Made by a program: the position numbers and the translations under genes
The notes under the pieces: model-generated
Seen by the model: only the letters and a program-made list of their open reading frames with translations
Database searches by the model: none
What the model was told of the DNA's origin: nothing
Shown here: piece by piece, positions 1-8,288 of the stretch
How positions within the stretch are numbered: position 1 is the stretch's first letter
Layout: each line of letters opens with the position of its first letter
DNA from: Bacteroides sp.
GTDB lineage: Bacteria > Bacteroidota > Bacteroidia > Bacteroidales > Bacteroidaceae
NCBI GenBank assembly: GCA_015060735.1
Contig: SUXX01000021.1
Location: 1 to 38,721, forward strand
Direction of reading: 5' to 3'
Length of the DNA: 38,721 nt

Positions 1-608
1 CCGGAATACCCTCGTCGGTATCGGTGATGTACCTTGAAAAAGACGGAAAAAAGATGCTGTTCGATGCCGGAAACGGAAACAAGGACTCACAACTGATGCC
101 TCGCCTCGGCCAGCTGGGAGCCAAGGCTGAAGACATCGACTTCATTTTCATCACCCACCTGCATGGCGACCACATCGGAGGCCTGACTCACGACGGACAA
201 CGGGCTTTCCCGAAAGCCAAACTATACATCCCCGAAAAAGAGTGGGAGGGATGGATGAACACAACGAACGAAGCCCCCAAAAACATCGTGGCATTGGCCG
301 AAGCCTACGGAGAAGACTTGATTCGGTTCAAGGAAAACGATAAGCTTCCTTGCGAAATCAAACCCATACCGACCTACGGACACACACCGGGACACACGGT
401 TTATCAAATCGGGAAAATACTCATCGCGGGCGACATCATGCACGGAGTAGCCCTACAGATGGAACATCCGGAATTCTGTGCCCGCTTCGACATGGATCAG
501 GAGCATGCCATTGCCTCGCGAAAAGAAATCGTGGAACTGGCAAAGCAAAAAGGCTGGACCATGTATGGCATGCATTTCCCTACCACAGAGGGTGTCCGTG
601 TAAAATAA
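1..608 (+). CDS. MBL-fold metallo-hydrolase (5' truncated)
   Basis: This is the C-terminal part of a metallo-beta-lactamase-fold hydrolase. The reading frame is open from base 3, so the true start lies before the window. Visible zinc-binding motifs, in order, are THLHGDHIGG (the HxHxDH motif), HTPGH, AGDIMH (bridging Asp) and a terminal MHFP histidine, which together are the expected di-metal ligand set. The spacing resembles the lactonase/hydrolase branch of the superfamily rather than class B beta-lactamases, but the substrate cannot be read from sequence. A signal peptide cannot be judged because the N-terminus is missing. The acetylesterase gene follows after 32 bases on the same strand and may be co-transcribed. 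Confidence 0.85.
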   Translation, partial: GIPSSVSVMYLEKDGKKMLFDAGNGNKDSQLMPRLGQLGAKAEDIDFIFITHLHGDHIGGLTHDGQRAFPKAKLYIPEKEWEGWMNTTNEAPKNIVALAEAYGEDLIRFKENDKLPCEIKPIPTYGHTPGHTVYQIGKILIAGDIMHGVALQMEHPEFCARFDMDQEHAIASRKEIVELAKQKGWTMYGMHFPTTEGVRVK

Positions 609-640
609 TTCTAATGTAACGACAATAATCTTCTCCAAAT

Positions 641-1438
641 ATGAAAACATTTGTTCTACTAATATGCATGCTTGTTGGGGGACTGACAGCCCACGCACAG
701 GGGTATGCGAACACAAAGGGGCGTGAAGCGGTACCGTTCGAGAAAATTCGGGGTAGCGTGGTGCTGTTTACCTTCGGACAATCGAACTCAGCCAACTTCG
801 GACAGCGGAGCCACTTATACACTTGCCAGAACGAGGTGTACAACTACTTCAACGATACCATCTACAAGGCCAAGGACCCACTGTTGGGAGCCAATGGTGG
901 TTGGGGCAGTGTATGGACTTTGGTAGGTGACAAGATGATAGAAAAGAAGTTGGCCAAATCGGTAACTGTCATTCCGATAGGCGTAGGCGGTGTAGAAGTA
1001 GCCGACTGGGCCAAAGGGGGCAAGCATCATGATTTATTGCTGAGAACGCTGGACGAGGTGGTGAAGCACAACATCGAAATAAACTACATCTGCTGGCATC
1101 AAGGCGAATCGGACAACATAGCTAACACACCGAAAGAAGTTTACATAGAACGGTTTCTGACCATTCGCGAGGCCTTCCGCAGCCGTGGGATAAAGGCTCC
1201 GTTCATAGTGGCGGTGGCATCTTATCATCCGGAATGTCTGAAGGAGGATTACGGTTGTTCAAAAGAAATCAGAGAGGCTCAGAAGGAATTAGCAGCACGA
1301 TACGATGACATTTTCGTAGGACCGGATACGGACAAGCTGGACAAGCTGTATCACCGGGCCGATGGGGTTCACTTCTCGCACGTGGGGCAGCAGCTCCATG
1401 CCGACATGTGGATAAAAGCCATCAAACATTGTAAATAG
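641..1438 (+). CDS. Secreted SGNH-type acetylesterase (sialate O-acetylesterase-like)
   Basis: 265 residues. The N-terminus (MKTFVLLICMLVGGLTAHAQ) is a clear Sec signal peptide ending in AHAQ, so the protein is exported. The mature part has the SGNH/SASA (PF03629-like) blocks: FGQSNS near residue 48 carries the nucleophilic Ser, CWHQGESDN near 150 is the block III/oxyanion region, and DGVHFSHVGQQ near 245 carries the Asp-His pair. Family members remove O-acetyl groups from sugars such as sialic acid or xylan; the exact ester is unknown. There is no SusC/SusD pair or sialidase nearby, so a polysaccharide-locus role is not supported here. Confidence 0.82.
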   Translation: MKTFVLLICMLVGGLTAHAQGYANTKGREAVPFEKIRGSVVLFTFGQSNSANFGQRSHLYTCQNEVYNYFNDTIYKAKDPLLGANGGWGSVWTLVGDKMIEKKLAKSVTVIPIGVGGVEVADWAKGGKHHDLLLRTLDEVVKHNIEINYICWHQGESDNIANTPKEVYIERFLTIREAFRSRGIKAPFIVAVASYHPECLKEDYGCSKEIREAQKELAARYDDIFVGPDTDKLDKLYHRADGVHFSHVGQQLHADMWIKAIKHCK

Positions 1439-1470
1439 AATCTCTTCTCCAAATTAGTTATAAAAACCAT

Positions 1471-1504
1471 CAAAACCACCGCTCTGAATAAGGGGGTGGT
1501 TTTG
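1471..1504. terminator. Possible hairpin terminator after the acetylesterase
   Basis: CAAAACCACC (1471-1480) pairs perfectly with GGTGGTTTTG (1495-1504) across a 14-base loop. The plus-strand T-tract after it is weak, so function is an inference. Confidence 0.4.
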
Positions 1505-1587
1505 GTCTCACTTAAAGAGATTGGAGATTTCGCCTCCGGATTTTTTCAAGAACATACAAACATGCACCAAATCCGAAGATTATTATG

Positions 1588-1595
1588 TATATTTG
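1588..1595 (+). promoter_or_regulatory. Bacteroidetes -7 box (TATATTTG)
   Basis: TATATTTG is a perfect match to the TAnnTTTG -7 consensus and lies 21 bases before the ATG at 1617. No convincing -33 TTTG was seen. It probably drives the TerB/J-domain, propeller and helicase trio. Confidence 0.55.
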
Positions 1596-1616
1596 CAAAA
1601 ACAAAAAGAAAAAAAT

Positions 1617-2393
1617 ATGGGAATTGGAAAATGGATAGGCGGTATTGTGGGCTTTATGGCAGCAGGTCCGCTCGGAGCATTGGCCGGTTATGCCATCGGC
1701 TCCATGTTCGAAGACAACACAGACGAAACGCACCAATCAACAGGCAGAACAACCTACGAAAACCCGGCTTATGGCCAACGAAACAGCTTCTTGTTTTCTT
1801 TGCTGGTAATGGCCTCGTACATCATCCGTGCCGACGGGAAAATCATGCATAGCGAAATGGAATTCGTACGCCAGTTTCTACGCATGAACTTTGGCGAACA
1901 GGCCGTGGCCGAAGGAAACCAAATACTGCTCAACCTCTTTGAACAACGCAAGCGGATGGATGCCAACAATCCGCAGGCTTTCAAGAACACCATCTACGAA
2001 TGTGGCGTGCAGATCAGGCAAAACATGGGCTACGAAGAACGCTTGCAACTACTCAGCTTCTTGGCCAAAGTGGCTCAAAGCGATGGCAAGGTGTGTCAAG
2101 CCGAAATAGAAGCCCTGAAGGAAGTGGCACAGGCCATGGGACTATCACCACAAGAAGTGGAATCGATGCTGAGCCTGGGCGGAAACACCCTGGAACAGGC
2201 ATACAAGGTGCTCGAAATCACCCCCGATGCTACCGACGACGAGGTGAAAGCAGCTTATCGCAAGCTGGCCTTGAAGCATCATCCCGACCGGGTGGCCACC
2301 CTGGGCGAAGACGTGAAGAAAGCGGCCGAGGAGAAATTCCAACAGATAAACAATGCCAAGGAAATGATTTACAAAGCCAGAGGACTGAAATAA
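1617..2393 (+). CDS. TerB-like / J-domain co-chaperone (DjlA-like architecture)
   Basis: 258 residues from the ATG at 1617; the open frame runs further upstream, but a TATATTTG promoter box at 1588 favours this start. Residues about 5-30 form a glycine-rich hydrophobic stretch ([21 protein letters not shown]), probably membrane-associated. The middle, about 55-170, has two helical repeats with the TerB signature ([13 protein letters not shown] and [12 protein letters not shown], with acidic DGK metal-type loops). The C-terminus, about 190-258, is a J-domain with HPD in KHHPDR. This TerB-plus-J order is that of DjlA-type membrane co-chaperones, which stimulate DnaK. The next gene starts two bases after the stop, so the two are probably co-translated. 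Confidence 0.8.
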   Translation: MGIGKWIGGIVGFMAAGPLGALAGYAIGSMFEDNTDETHQSTGRTTYENPAYGQRNSFLFSLLVMASYIIRADGKIMHSEMEFVRQFLRMNFGEQAVAEGNQILLNLFEQRKRMDANNPQAFKNTIYECGVQIRQNMGYEERLQLLSFLAKVAQSDGKVCQAEIEALKEVAQAMGLSPQEVESMLSLGGNTLEQAYKVLEITPDATDDEVKAAYRKLALKHHPDRVATLGEDVKKAAEEKFQQINNAKEMIYKARGLK

Positions 2394-2395
2394 CC

Positions 2396-3514
2396 ATGAT
2401 AAAGAGCGTTTACCTATACCTGCTGATGGGAATGGCAAGCCTGTGCCTATGGCTCCCGGCATCGGCACAACAACCGGCCACCGACCTGCCTGAAGAGATT
2501 CCTTCAGGACCTTTCAAGGCTGGGCACATACAGGGGATAGCCATCGACCATGCCAAGAAGCATATCTACTGTTCGTACACCACCATGCTGGTAAAAACCG
2601 ACTTCGAGGGGAACATCCTGGGCACAGTAACCGGCTTGTTGGGACATCTGGGCGACTTGGACTTCCACCCCGAAAGCCGATGCATCTATGGCTCTCTGGA
2701 GTACAAGAACGATGCCATAGGCAAGGGTATCATGCAGATGGAAAACAGCACTCGCAAGCTGGACAATGCCTTCTACATCGCTATCTTCGACGTGGATAAA
2801 ATCAATCGCATCGGCATGGACGCAGAAAAGGACGGCATCATGAGGACGGTATATCTGGCTACTGTACTGAACGACTACTTGGCCAAAGTAGAAGTGAACG
2901 AAAAGACGCACGAACATCGCTTGGGATGTAGCGGAATAGACGGAGTAAGTTTCGGACCGCAAATGGGCAAAACCGACGGGAAGCAGTATCTAACCGTGGC
3001 CTACGGAATCTATAGCGATACGAACCGGAAAGACAATGACTATCAGGTATTGTTGCAATACGACATAAAGAAGTGGGAGCAATTGGCACGGCCACTATCG
3101 CTAGACAACATGCACACCGAAGGCCCCCAAAAGCCTCATGGACAATACTTTGTATTCACCGGGAACACCACCTACGGGGTGCAGAACTTGGAATACGATG
3201 CCCATACCAAGAAATGGTGGATGGCTGTGTACAAGGGTAACAAAACCGAATATCCCAACTATGCTTTGTTTGCCTTTGATGCGGATACCCGACCACACAA
3301 ACAAGCCTTGCAAGGAGTGCCTTACATCCCCAAAGCCACTACTATCACCTCTGTACAGGGATGGCACCAGGACATAGGCTCAACAGGTCTCTGCTCGTTG
3401 GACAACGGATTGTTCCTCATCTCACATTCGTACAAAAACTCAAAGGGGCAGGGAAGTACCTTGAAGCTTTATCAATACCAAGAGGGAAAAAATCCATTTA
3501 AACAAGTTCCATAA
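2396..3514 (+). CDS. Secreted beta-propeller-like protein of unknown function
   Basis: 372 residues from the ATG at 2396. The same frame is open back to about 2000, but that part overlaps the J-domain gene, and the 2396 start gives a proper signal peptide (MIKSVYLYLLMGMASLCLWL followed by PASAQQ). The mature protein has repeated short motifs of the kind IQGIAIDHAKKHIYCSYT and LGDLDFHPESRCIYGSL, typical of NHL/SMP-30-like propeller blades with a repeated D-H/P-E-x-x-x-I-Y pattern. No catalytic signature was recognised, so I assign only an exported propeller-like fold. It sits two bases after the TerB/J gene and 13 bases before the helicase. Confidence 0.7.
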   Translation: MIKSVYLYLLMGMASLCLWLPASAQQPATDLPEEIPSGPFKAGHIQGIAIDHAKKHIYCSYTTMLVKTDFEGNILGTVTGLLGHLGDLDFHPESRCIYGSLEYKNDAIGKGIMQMENSTRKLDNAFYIAIFDVDKINRIGMDAEKDGIMRTVYLATVLNDYLAKVEVNEKTHEHRLGCSGIDGVSFGPQMGKTDGKQYLTVAYGIYSDTNRKDNDYQVLLQYDIKKWEQLARPLSLDNMHTEGPQKPHGQYFVFTGNTTYGVQNLEYDAHTKKWWMAVYKGNKTEYPNYALFAFDADTRPHKQALQGVPYIPKATTITSVQGWHQDIGSTGLCSLDNGLFLISHSYKNSKGQGSTLKLYQYQEGKNPFKQVP

Positions 3515-3527
3515 ATATACAGCAATC

Positions 3528-4856
3528 ATGAAACAATCTCCAACCATCATACAAGCCCTCAGTAACCTGAAAATCGAGGCACTCAACCCCATGCAAGAGG
3601 CCTCCATCGACGCATGGAGAGAAGGCAAGGACTTGATTTTGCTTTCACCCACCGGCTCGGGGAAAACCCTGGCCTATCTGTTGCCCTTGCTCGAAACGCT
3701 GAAACCCGAGGTGAAAGGTGTACAGGCCATCGTGTTGGTTCCCTCACGCGAATTGGCCCTGCAAATCGACCAGGTATTCAAGAGCATGAACACCCCCTAC
3801 AAGGCCATGAGTTGCTACGGAGGACGCCCGGCCATGGACGAACACCGCACCATGAAGGGAGTAGAACCTTCCATCATCATCGGCACACCGGGACGCATGA
3901 ATGACCACCTGAGCAAACAAAACTTCGATGCCCGGACGGTGAAGACACTTGTCATCGACGAATTCGACAAATGCCTAGAATTCGGCTTTCAGGAGGAAAT
4001 GGCTACCGTTATCGGCCAATTGCCCCAACTAGAACGCCGATTCTTGCTATCGGCTACCGAGAGCGAAGAAATCCCGCAATTTACGGGCATGAATCGCACC
4101 ACCCGGCTCAGTTTCCTCAACACCGAAGAAGAACTTTCCGAGCGAATACATATATATAAAGTAATGTCGCCCATCAAGGACAAACTCGAAACCTTGTACA
4201 AATTGCTTTGCACGCTGGGAAGCGAATCGACATTGGTATTTTGCAACCATCGCGAAAGCGTAGAGCGGGTAGGGAAGTACCTGCAATCACAAAAATTGCC
4301 TTGTGGCATCTTCCACGGAGGCATGGAGCAAGAAGACCGTGAACGCTCCCTTTATAAATTTCGTAACGGAAGTTGTCATGTGCTGATATCTACCGACCTG
4401 GCTGCCCGTGGCCTCGACATCCCCAACATCGACCACATAGTGCATTATCATCTGCCCATCCAAGAAGACGGATACATCCATCGCAACGGACGCACCGCCC
4501 GATGGGAGGCCGAAGGAAACTCATACATCATCCTGCATGGCGAAGAAAACCTCCCGGCCTATATTAGCGAAGACCCGGAAACTTTTTCACTTCCCGAACA
4601 GACTCCCAAGCCTTCGCAACCCGAATTTGTCACCCTATACATAGGCAAAGGCAAAAAAGACAAGATAAACAAGATTGACATCGTGGGGTTCTTGTCCAAA
4701 AAGGGGAACTTGGGCAAGGATGAGATAGGACGCATTGACGTGAAAGACCACTATGCTTTTGTAGCCATTTCACGCAAAAAAGCAAAACAAACGCTTGGTT
4801 TAATCCGAAATGAAAAGATAAAAGGAATCAAAACAAGGATAGAAGAAGCCAAATAA
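3528..4856 (+). CDS. DEAD-box RNA helicase with DbpA-type RNA-binding domain
   Basis: 442 residues. Helicase motifs appear in order: Q-motif region NPMQEASI, motif I SPTGSGKT (40-47), PSRELALQI, GTPGRM, motif II DEFD (144-147), motif III SAT, then in RecA domain 2 STLVFCNHR, STDLAARGLDIP and the motif VI variant HRNGRTARW. The last 75 or so residues (VTLYIGKGKKDKINK onward) look like the DbpA C-terminal RNA-binding domain (PF03880), which in E. coli directs the enzyme to 23S rRNA hairpin 92. A ribosome-assembly role is therefore likely. Motif II is DEFD instead of DEAD; the ATP-binding DE pair is kept, and I recall this variant from other Bacteroidetes helicases. It is the last gene of a three-gene same-strand cluster. 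Confidence 0.88.
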   Translation: MKQSPTIIQALSNLKIEALNPMQEASIDAWREGKDLILLSPTGSGKTLAYLLPLLETLKPEVKGVQAIVLVPSRELALQIDQVFKSMNTPYKAMSCYGGRPAMDEHRTMKGVEPSIIIGTPGRMNDHLSKQNFDARTVKTLVIDEFDKCLEFGFQEEMATVIGQLPQLERRFLLSATESEEIPQFTGMNRTTRLSFLNTEEELSERIHIYKVMSPIKDKLETLYKLLCTLGSESTLVFCNHRESVERVGKYLQSQKLPCGIFHGGMEQEDRERSLYKFRNGSCHVLISTDLAARGLDIPNIDHIVHYHLPIQEDGYIHRNGRTARWEAEGNSYIILHGEENLPAYISEDPETFSLPEQTPKPSQPEFVTLYIGKGKKDKINKIDIVGFLSKKGNLGKDEIGRIDVKDHYAFVAISRKKAKQTLGLIRNEKIKGIKTRIEEAK

Positions 4857-4866
4857 TTACATTTTC

Positions 4867-4897
4867 TTTGGAAAACTGAAAATAATACGTATCTTCG
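4867..4897 (+). promoter_or_regulatory. serC promoter (-33 TTTG, -7 TATCTTCG)
   Basis: TTTG at 4867-4870 is followed after 19 bases by TATCTTCG at 4890-4897, a 7/8 match to TAnnTTTG. Spacing fits the Bacteroidetes housekeeping sigma pattern. The serC ATG is 50 bases downstream. Confidence 0.65.
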
Positions 4898-4946
4898 CCC
4901 CTTGTGAGATAAAAAAGAATGATTTATTAACATAAAAATGGTCAAT

Positions 4947-6011
4947 ATGAAAAAACATAATTTCAGTGCAGGCCCATCTATCCTGCCACGCGAAGTAATC
5001 GAAAATACAGCTCAAGCCGTGTTAGATTTCAACGGTCTTTCCATCCTCGAAATCAGCCATCGCTCCAAAGATTTTCAAGCAGTAATCGACGAAGCCGTAG
5101 CTTTGTTCAAAGAACTTCTGAACATCCCCGAAGGATACTCCGTACTCTTTGTAGGTGGTGGTGCAAGCATGCAGTTCTGTATGGTTCCCTATAACTTTCT
5201 GGAAAAGAAAGCAGCTTACCTGAATACCGGTGTGTGGTCGAAGAAGGCCATCAAAGAAGCCAAAGCCTTTGGCGAAGTAGTGGAAGTCGCTTCATCAGCC
5301 GACACCACATTCAACTACATTCCGAAGGGTTTCACCATCCCGACAGATGCCGATTACTTCCATGTAACCAGCAACAACACCATCTATGGTACAGAAATCC
5401 GCGAAGACCTGGATTCTCCGGTGCCAATGATTGCCGACATGTCGTCCGACATCTTCTCGCGTCCGGTAGACGTATCAAAGTATATCTGTATCTATGGCGG
5501 TGCTCAAAAGAACTTGGCTCCGGCAGGTGCCACCTTCGTCATCGTCAAAGACGAAGCCTTGAACAAGGTTTCCCGTTATATCCCTACCATGCTGAATTAT
5601 CAGACACACGTAGATGGTGGCTCGATGTTCAACACACCACCGGTATTGCCTATCTACTCGGCTCTTCAAACCCTTCGTTGGATTAAGAAGGAAGGCGGAG
5701 TAGAAGAAATGCAACGTCGTGCCAAGGAACGTGCCGACCTGCTTTACGGCGAAATCGATCGCAACAAGCTCTTCCGTGCAACCATTGCCAACCCCGAAGA
5801 CCGTTCGTACATGAACATCTGCTTCGTAATGAACGATGAATACAAGGAACTGGAAGCCGACTTTATGAAGTTTGCTACCGAAAGAGGCATGGTAGGCATC
5901 AAGGGTCATCGCTCGGTAGGTGGTTTCCGTGCATCGTGCTACAACGCCATGCCATTGGAAAGCGTTCAGGCACTCGTAGATTGTATGCAAGAATTTGAAA
6001 AACTCCATTGA
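4947..6011 (+). CDS. serC: Phosphoserine aminotransferase
   Basis: 354 residues from ATG 4947 (an in-frame ATG nine bases earlier is possible but adds only three residues). It transfers the amino group from glutamate to 3-phosphohydroxypyruvate, the second step of serine synthesis, with PLP as cofactor. The N-terminus ([16 protein letters not shown]) is the SerC signature; [10 protein letters not shown] is the phosphate-binding turn; [12 protein letters not shown] holds the PLP-binding Lys; the C-terminal [16 protein letters not shown] block carries the substrate-binding Arg/His residues. Length matches the family. The stop is two bases before the serA ATG, indicating an operon and probably coupled translation. 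Confidence 0.95.
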   Translation: MKKHNFSAGPSILPREVIENTAQAVLDFNGLSILEISHRSKDFQAVIDEAVALFKELLNIPEGYSVLFVGGGASMQFCMVPYNFLEKKAAYLNTGVWSKKAIKEAKAFGEVVEVASSADTTFNYIPKGFTIPTDADYFHVTSNNTIYGTEIREDLDSPVPMIADMSSDIFSRPVDVSKYICIYGGAQKNLAPAGATFVIVKDEALNKVSRYIPTMLNYQTHVDGGSMFNTPPVLPIYSALQTLRWIKKEGGVEEMQRRAKERADLLYGEIDRNKLFRATIANPEDRSYMNICFVMNDEYKELEADFMKFATERGMVGIKGHRSVGGFRASCYNAMPLESVQALVDCMQEFEKLH

Positions 6012-6013
6012 TT

Positions 6014-6937
6014 ATGAAAGTACTGATAGCAACCGATAAACCGTTTGCCCAAGTGGCGGTAGACGGTATCCTGAAAGTCATCGCCGAAGCCGGCCTCGAC
6101 CTCAAACTTTGTGAAAAATATGGCTCGGACAAGGAAAGACTGAAAAGAACTGCTGCTGATGTAGACGCCATGATTATCCGTAGCGATAAAATCGATGCCG
6201 AAATCATGGATGCAGCCAAGAACCTGAAAATCATTGTTCGTGCCGGTGCAGGTTATGACAATGTAGACTTGGAAGCAGCTACCGAACGCAACATCTGCGT
6301 AATGAACACTCCGGGACAAAACTCCAATGCCGTAGCCGAACTCGCTTTCGGCATGATGGTCATGGCCGTTCGCAACTTCTACAACGGCACGTCAGGCTCA
6401 GAGCTGAAAGGAAAGAAACTGGGTATTCATGCTTATGGCAATGTGGGTCGCAATGTGGCACGCATCGCCAAAGGTTTTGGTATGGAAATCTATGCCTTCG
6501 ACGCCTATTGTCCGAAAGAACTCATCGAAGCCGATGGAGTCATCCCGGTTGAAAGCCCCGAAAAGTTGTATGAAACTTGCAACATCGTGTCCATCCACAT
6601 CCCGGCCACACCGGGCACACGCATGTCCATCAACTACAACTTGTTGAACCGTATGCCAAAGAATGGCTTGATTGTCAACACCGCCCGCAAGGAGGTTATC
6701 AACGAAATCGAACTTGTGAAGGTCATGGAAGACCGTCCGGACTTGAAGTATGTCACCGACATCATGCCCGACGACCACAAGGAACTCACCGAAAAATTTG
6801 CCGGACGCTACTTTACCACTCCGAAGAAGATGGGTGCACAAACCGCCGAAGCCAACATCAATGCCGGTATCGCTGCTGCCCAACAAATTGTGGGCTTCCT
6901 GAAAGACGGATGTGAAAAATATCGTGTAAACAAGTAA
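6014..6937 (+). CDS. serA: D-3-phosphoglycerate dehydrogenase, short Lys-type (type IIIK)
   Basis: 307 residues from ATG 6014 (a TTG six bases earlier overlaps the serC stop and is less likely). It oxidises 3-phosphoglycerate to 3-phosphohydroxypyruvate with NAD, the first committed step of serine synthesis. It has the 2-hydroxyacid dehydrogenase fold: substrate-domain RAGAGYDNVD, the NAD-binding turn AYGNVGR (usual GxGxxG, first Gly replaced by Ala) and NTARKEV with the substrate Arg. There is no ASB or ACT domain, so no serine-feedback module. At the usual catalytic His (TPHxGA in E. coli) this protein reads TPKKMGA, with Lys271. That is the type IIIK form described for Bacteroides and Entamoeba, not a decayed gene. 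Confidence 0.95.
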   Translation: MKVLIATDKPFAQVAVDGILKVIAEAGLDLKLCEKYGSDKERLKRTAADVDAMIIRSDKIDAEIMDAAKNLKIIVRAGAGYDNVDLEAATERNICVMNTPGQNSNAVAELAFGMMVMAVRNFYNGTSGSELKGKKLGIHAYGNVGRNVARIAKGFGMEIYAFDAYCPKELIEADGVIPVESPEKLYETCNIVSIHIPATPGTRMSINYNLLNRMPKNGLIVNTARKEVINEIELVKVMEDRPDLKYVTDIMPDDHKELTEKFAGRYFTTPKKMGAQTAEANINAGIAAAQQIVGFLKDGCEKYRVNK

Positions 6938-6950
6938 AAACATTCATATT

Positions 6951-8198
6951 ATGGCCGTAATCAAACCATTCAAAGGTATTCGCCCACCCAAAGCCTTGGT
7001 GGAAGAAGTAGCATCACGCCCTTACGACGTGCTGAACTCCGAAGAAGCACGCCAAGAAGCGGAAGGCAATGAAAAGTCATTGTATCACATCATCAAGCCG
7101 GAAATCAACTTCCCGGTGGGCACCGATGAACACGACCCGTGTGTATATACCAGTGCTGCCGAACATTTCCAATTGTTTCAAGACAAGGGATGGTTGGTGC
7201 AAGACGAGCAAGAAAACTACTACGTCTATGCCCAAACCATGAACGGAAAAACACAATACGGTTTGGTAGTAGGAGCGTATGTGCCTGATTATATGAACGG
7301 TGTCATCAAGAAACACGAGCTAACCCGTCGTGACAAGGAAGAAGACCGCATGAAGCATGTCCGTGTGAACAATGCCAACATCGAACCGGTGTTCTTCGCC
7401 TATCCCGACAATGCCGAATTGGATGCCATCGTGGCCAAATACACCGCCCAAGAGCCTGAATATGACTTCATCGCACCGGGCGATGGTTTCGGACACACCT
7501 TCTGGATTATCGACCAGCCGGAAGACATCGAAGCCATCACAAAGGCTTTTGCCGACATGCCGGCTCTTTACATTGCCGATGGTCATCATCGCTCAGCAGC
7601 AGCTGCCCTCGTAGGAGCCGAAAAGGCATCTCAAAACCCGAATCATCAAGGAGATGAAGAATATAACTACTTCATGGCTGTATGCTTCCCAGCCAATCAA
7701 CTCACCATCATCGACTACAACCGTGTGGTGAAGGACTTGAATGGCTTGTCTCCGGAAGAATTCCTGACAGCGATAGGCAAGCATTTCATCGTAGAAGAAA
7801 AGGGTGCAGAAATCTACAAGCCACAAGCCTTGCACAACTTTGCTCTCTACCTGGAAGGCAAATGGTATAGCCTGACTGCCAAGCCGGGCACTTACGATGA
7901 CAACGACCCCATTGGTGTATTGGATGTAACCATCTCGTCCAACCTCATCTTGGATGAAATCCTCGGCATCAAGGACTTGCGTTCAGACAAGCGGATTGAT
8001 TTCGTGGGAGGTATCCGTGGATTGGGCGAATTGAAGAAACGAGTGGATAGCGGTGAAATGAAGATGGCTCTAGCCCTTTATCCGGTAAGCATGAAGCAAC
8101 TGATGGACATCGCCGATAGCGGTAATATCATGCCACCTAAAACCACTTGGTTTGAGCCTAAACTACGTTCAGGCTTGGTTATCCATAAATTGGTATAA
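6951..8198 (+). CDS. DUF1015 family protein in the serine operon
   Basis: 415 residues, starting 13 bases after serA. The N-terminus (IKPFKGIRPPKALVEEVASR) and the central ADGHHRSAAA block near residue 210 are the hallmarks of DUF1015 (PF06245), a soluble cytoplasmic family without an established reaction. The DGHHR motif resembles the D-G-H-x-R signature of the ParB/SerK superfamily, which includes an archaeal free-serine kinase; that likeness is mine by eye and not proof of homology. Position directly after serC-serA points to serine or phosphoserine metabolism; no serB-like phosphatase is present in this cluster. A hairpin terminator follows. Confidence 0.85.
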   Translation: MAVIKPFKGIRPPKALVEEVASRPYDVLNSEEARQEAEGNEKSLYHIIKPEINFPVGTDEHDPCVYTSAAEHFQLFQDKGWLVQDEQENYYVYAQTMNGKTQYGLVVGAYVPDYMNGVIKKHELTRRDKEEDRMKHVRVNNANIEPVFFAYPDNAELDAIVAKYTAQEPEYDFIAPGDGFGHTFWIIDQPEDIEAITKAFADMPALYIADGHHRSAAAALVGAEKASQNPNHQGDEEYNYFMAVCFPANQLTIIDYNRVVKDLNGLSPEEFLTAIGKHFIVEEKGAEIYKPQALHNFALYLEGKWYSLTAKPGTYDDNDPIGVLDVTISSNLILDEILGIKDLRSDKRIDFVGGIRGLGELKKRVDSGEMKMALALYPVSMKQLMDIADSGNIMPPKTTWFEPKLRSGLVIHKLV

Positions 8199-8216
8199 TG
8201 ATTTTTCATTCCTAGC

Positions 8217-8260
8217 ATAGCGAAGAATCTGAAATTTAGTCAGATTCTTCGCCTTTGTTT
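8217..8260 (+). terminator. Hairpin terminator after the serine operon (inner part of the REP-like element)
   Basis: GCGAAGAATCTGA (8220-8232) pairs perfectly with TCAGATTCTTCGC (8240-8252) over a 7-base loop, followed by CTTTGTTTTC. The arms equal the inner half of the palindromic element found complete near 15576 and 33263. Confidence 0.7.
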
Positions 8261-8288
8261 TCATCTCATTACCTGAAAAATCCCAATC

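Noticed and set aside
2000..2395. N-terminal extension of the propeller-like gene by 132 residues
   Set aside because: It overlaps the J-domain gene in another frame; the ATG at 2396 is followed by a clean signal peptide.
6014..6937. Inactivated serA because the catalytic His is missing
   Set aside because: Lys at this site is a known functional subtype, the frame is intact and the operon is complete.
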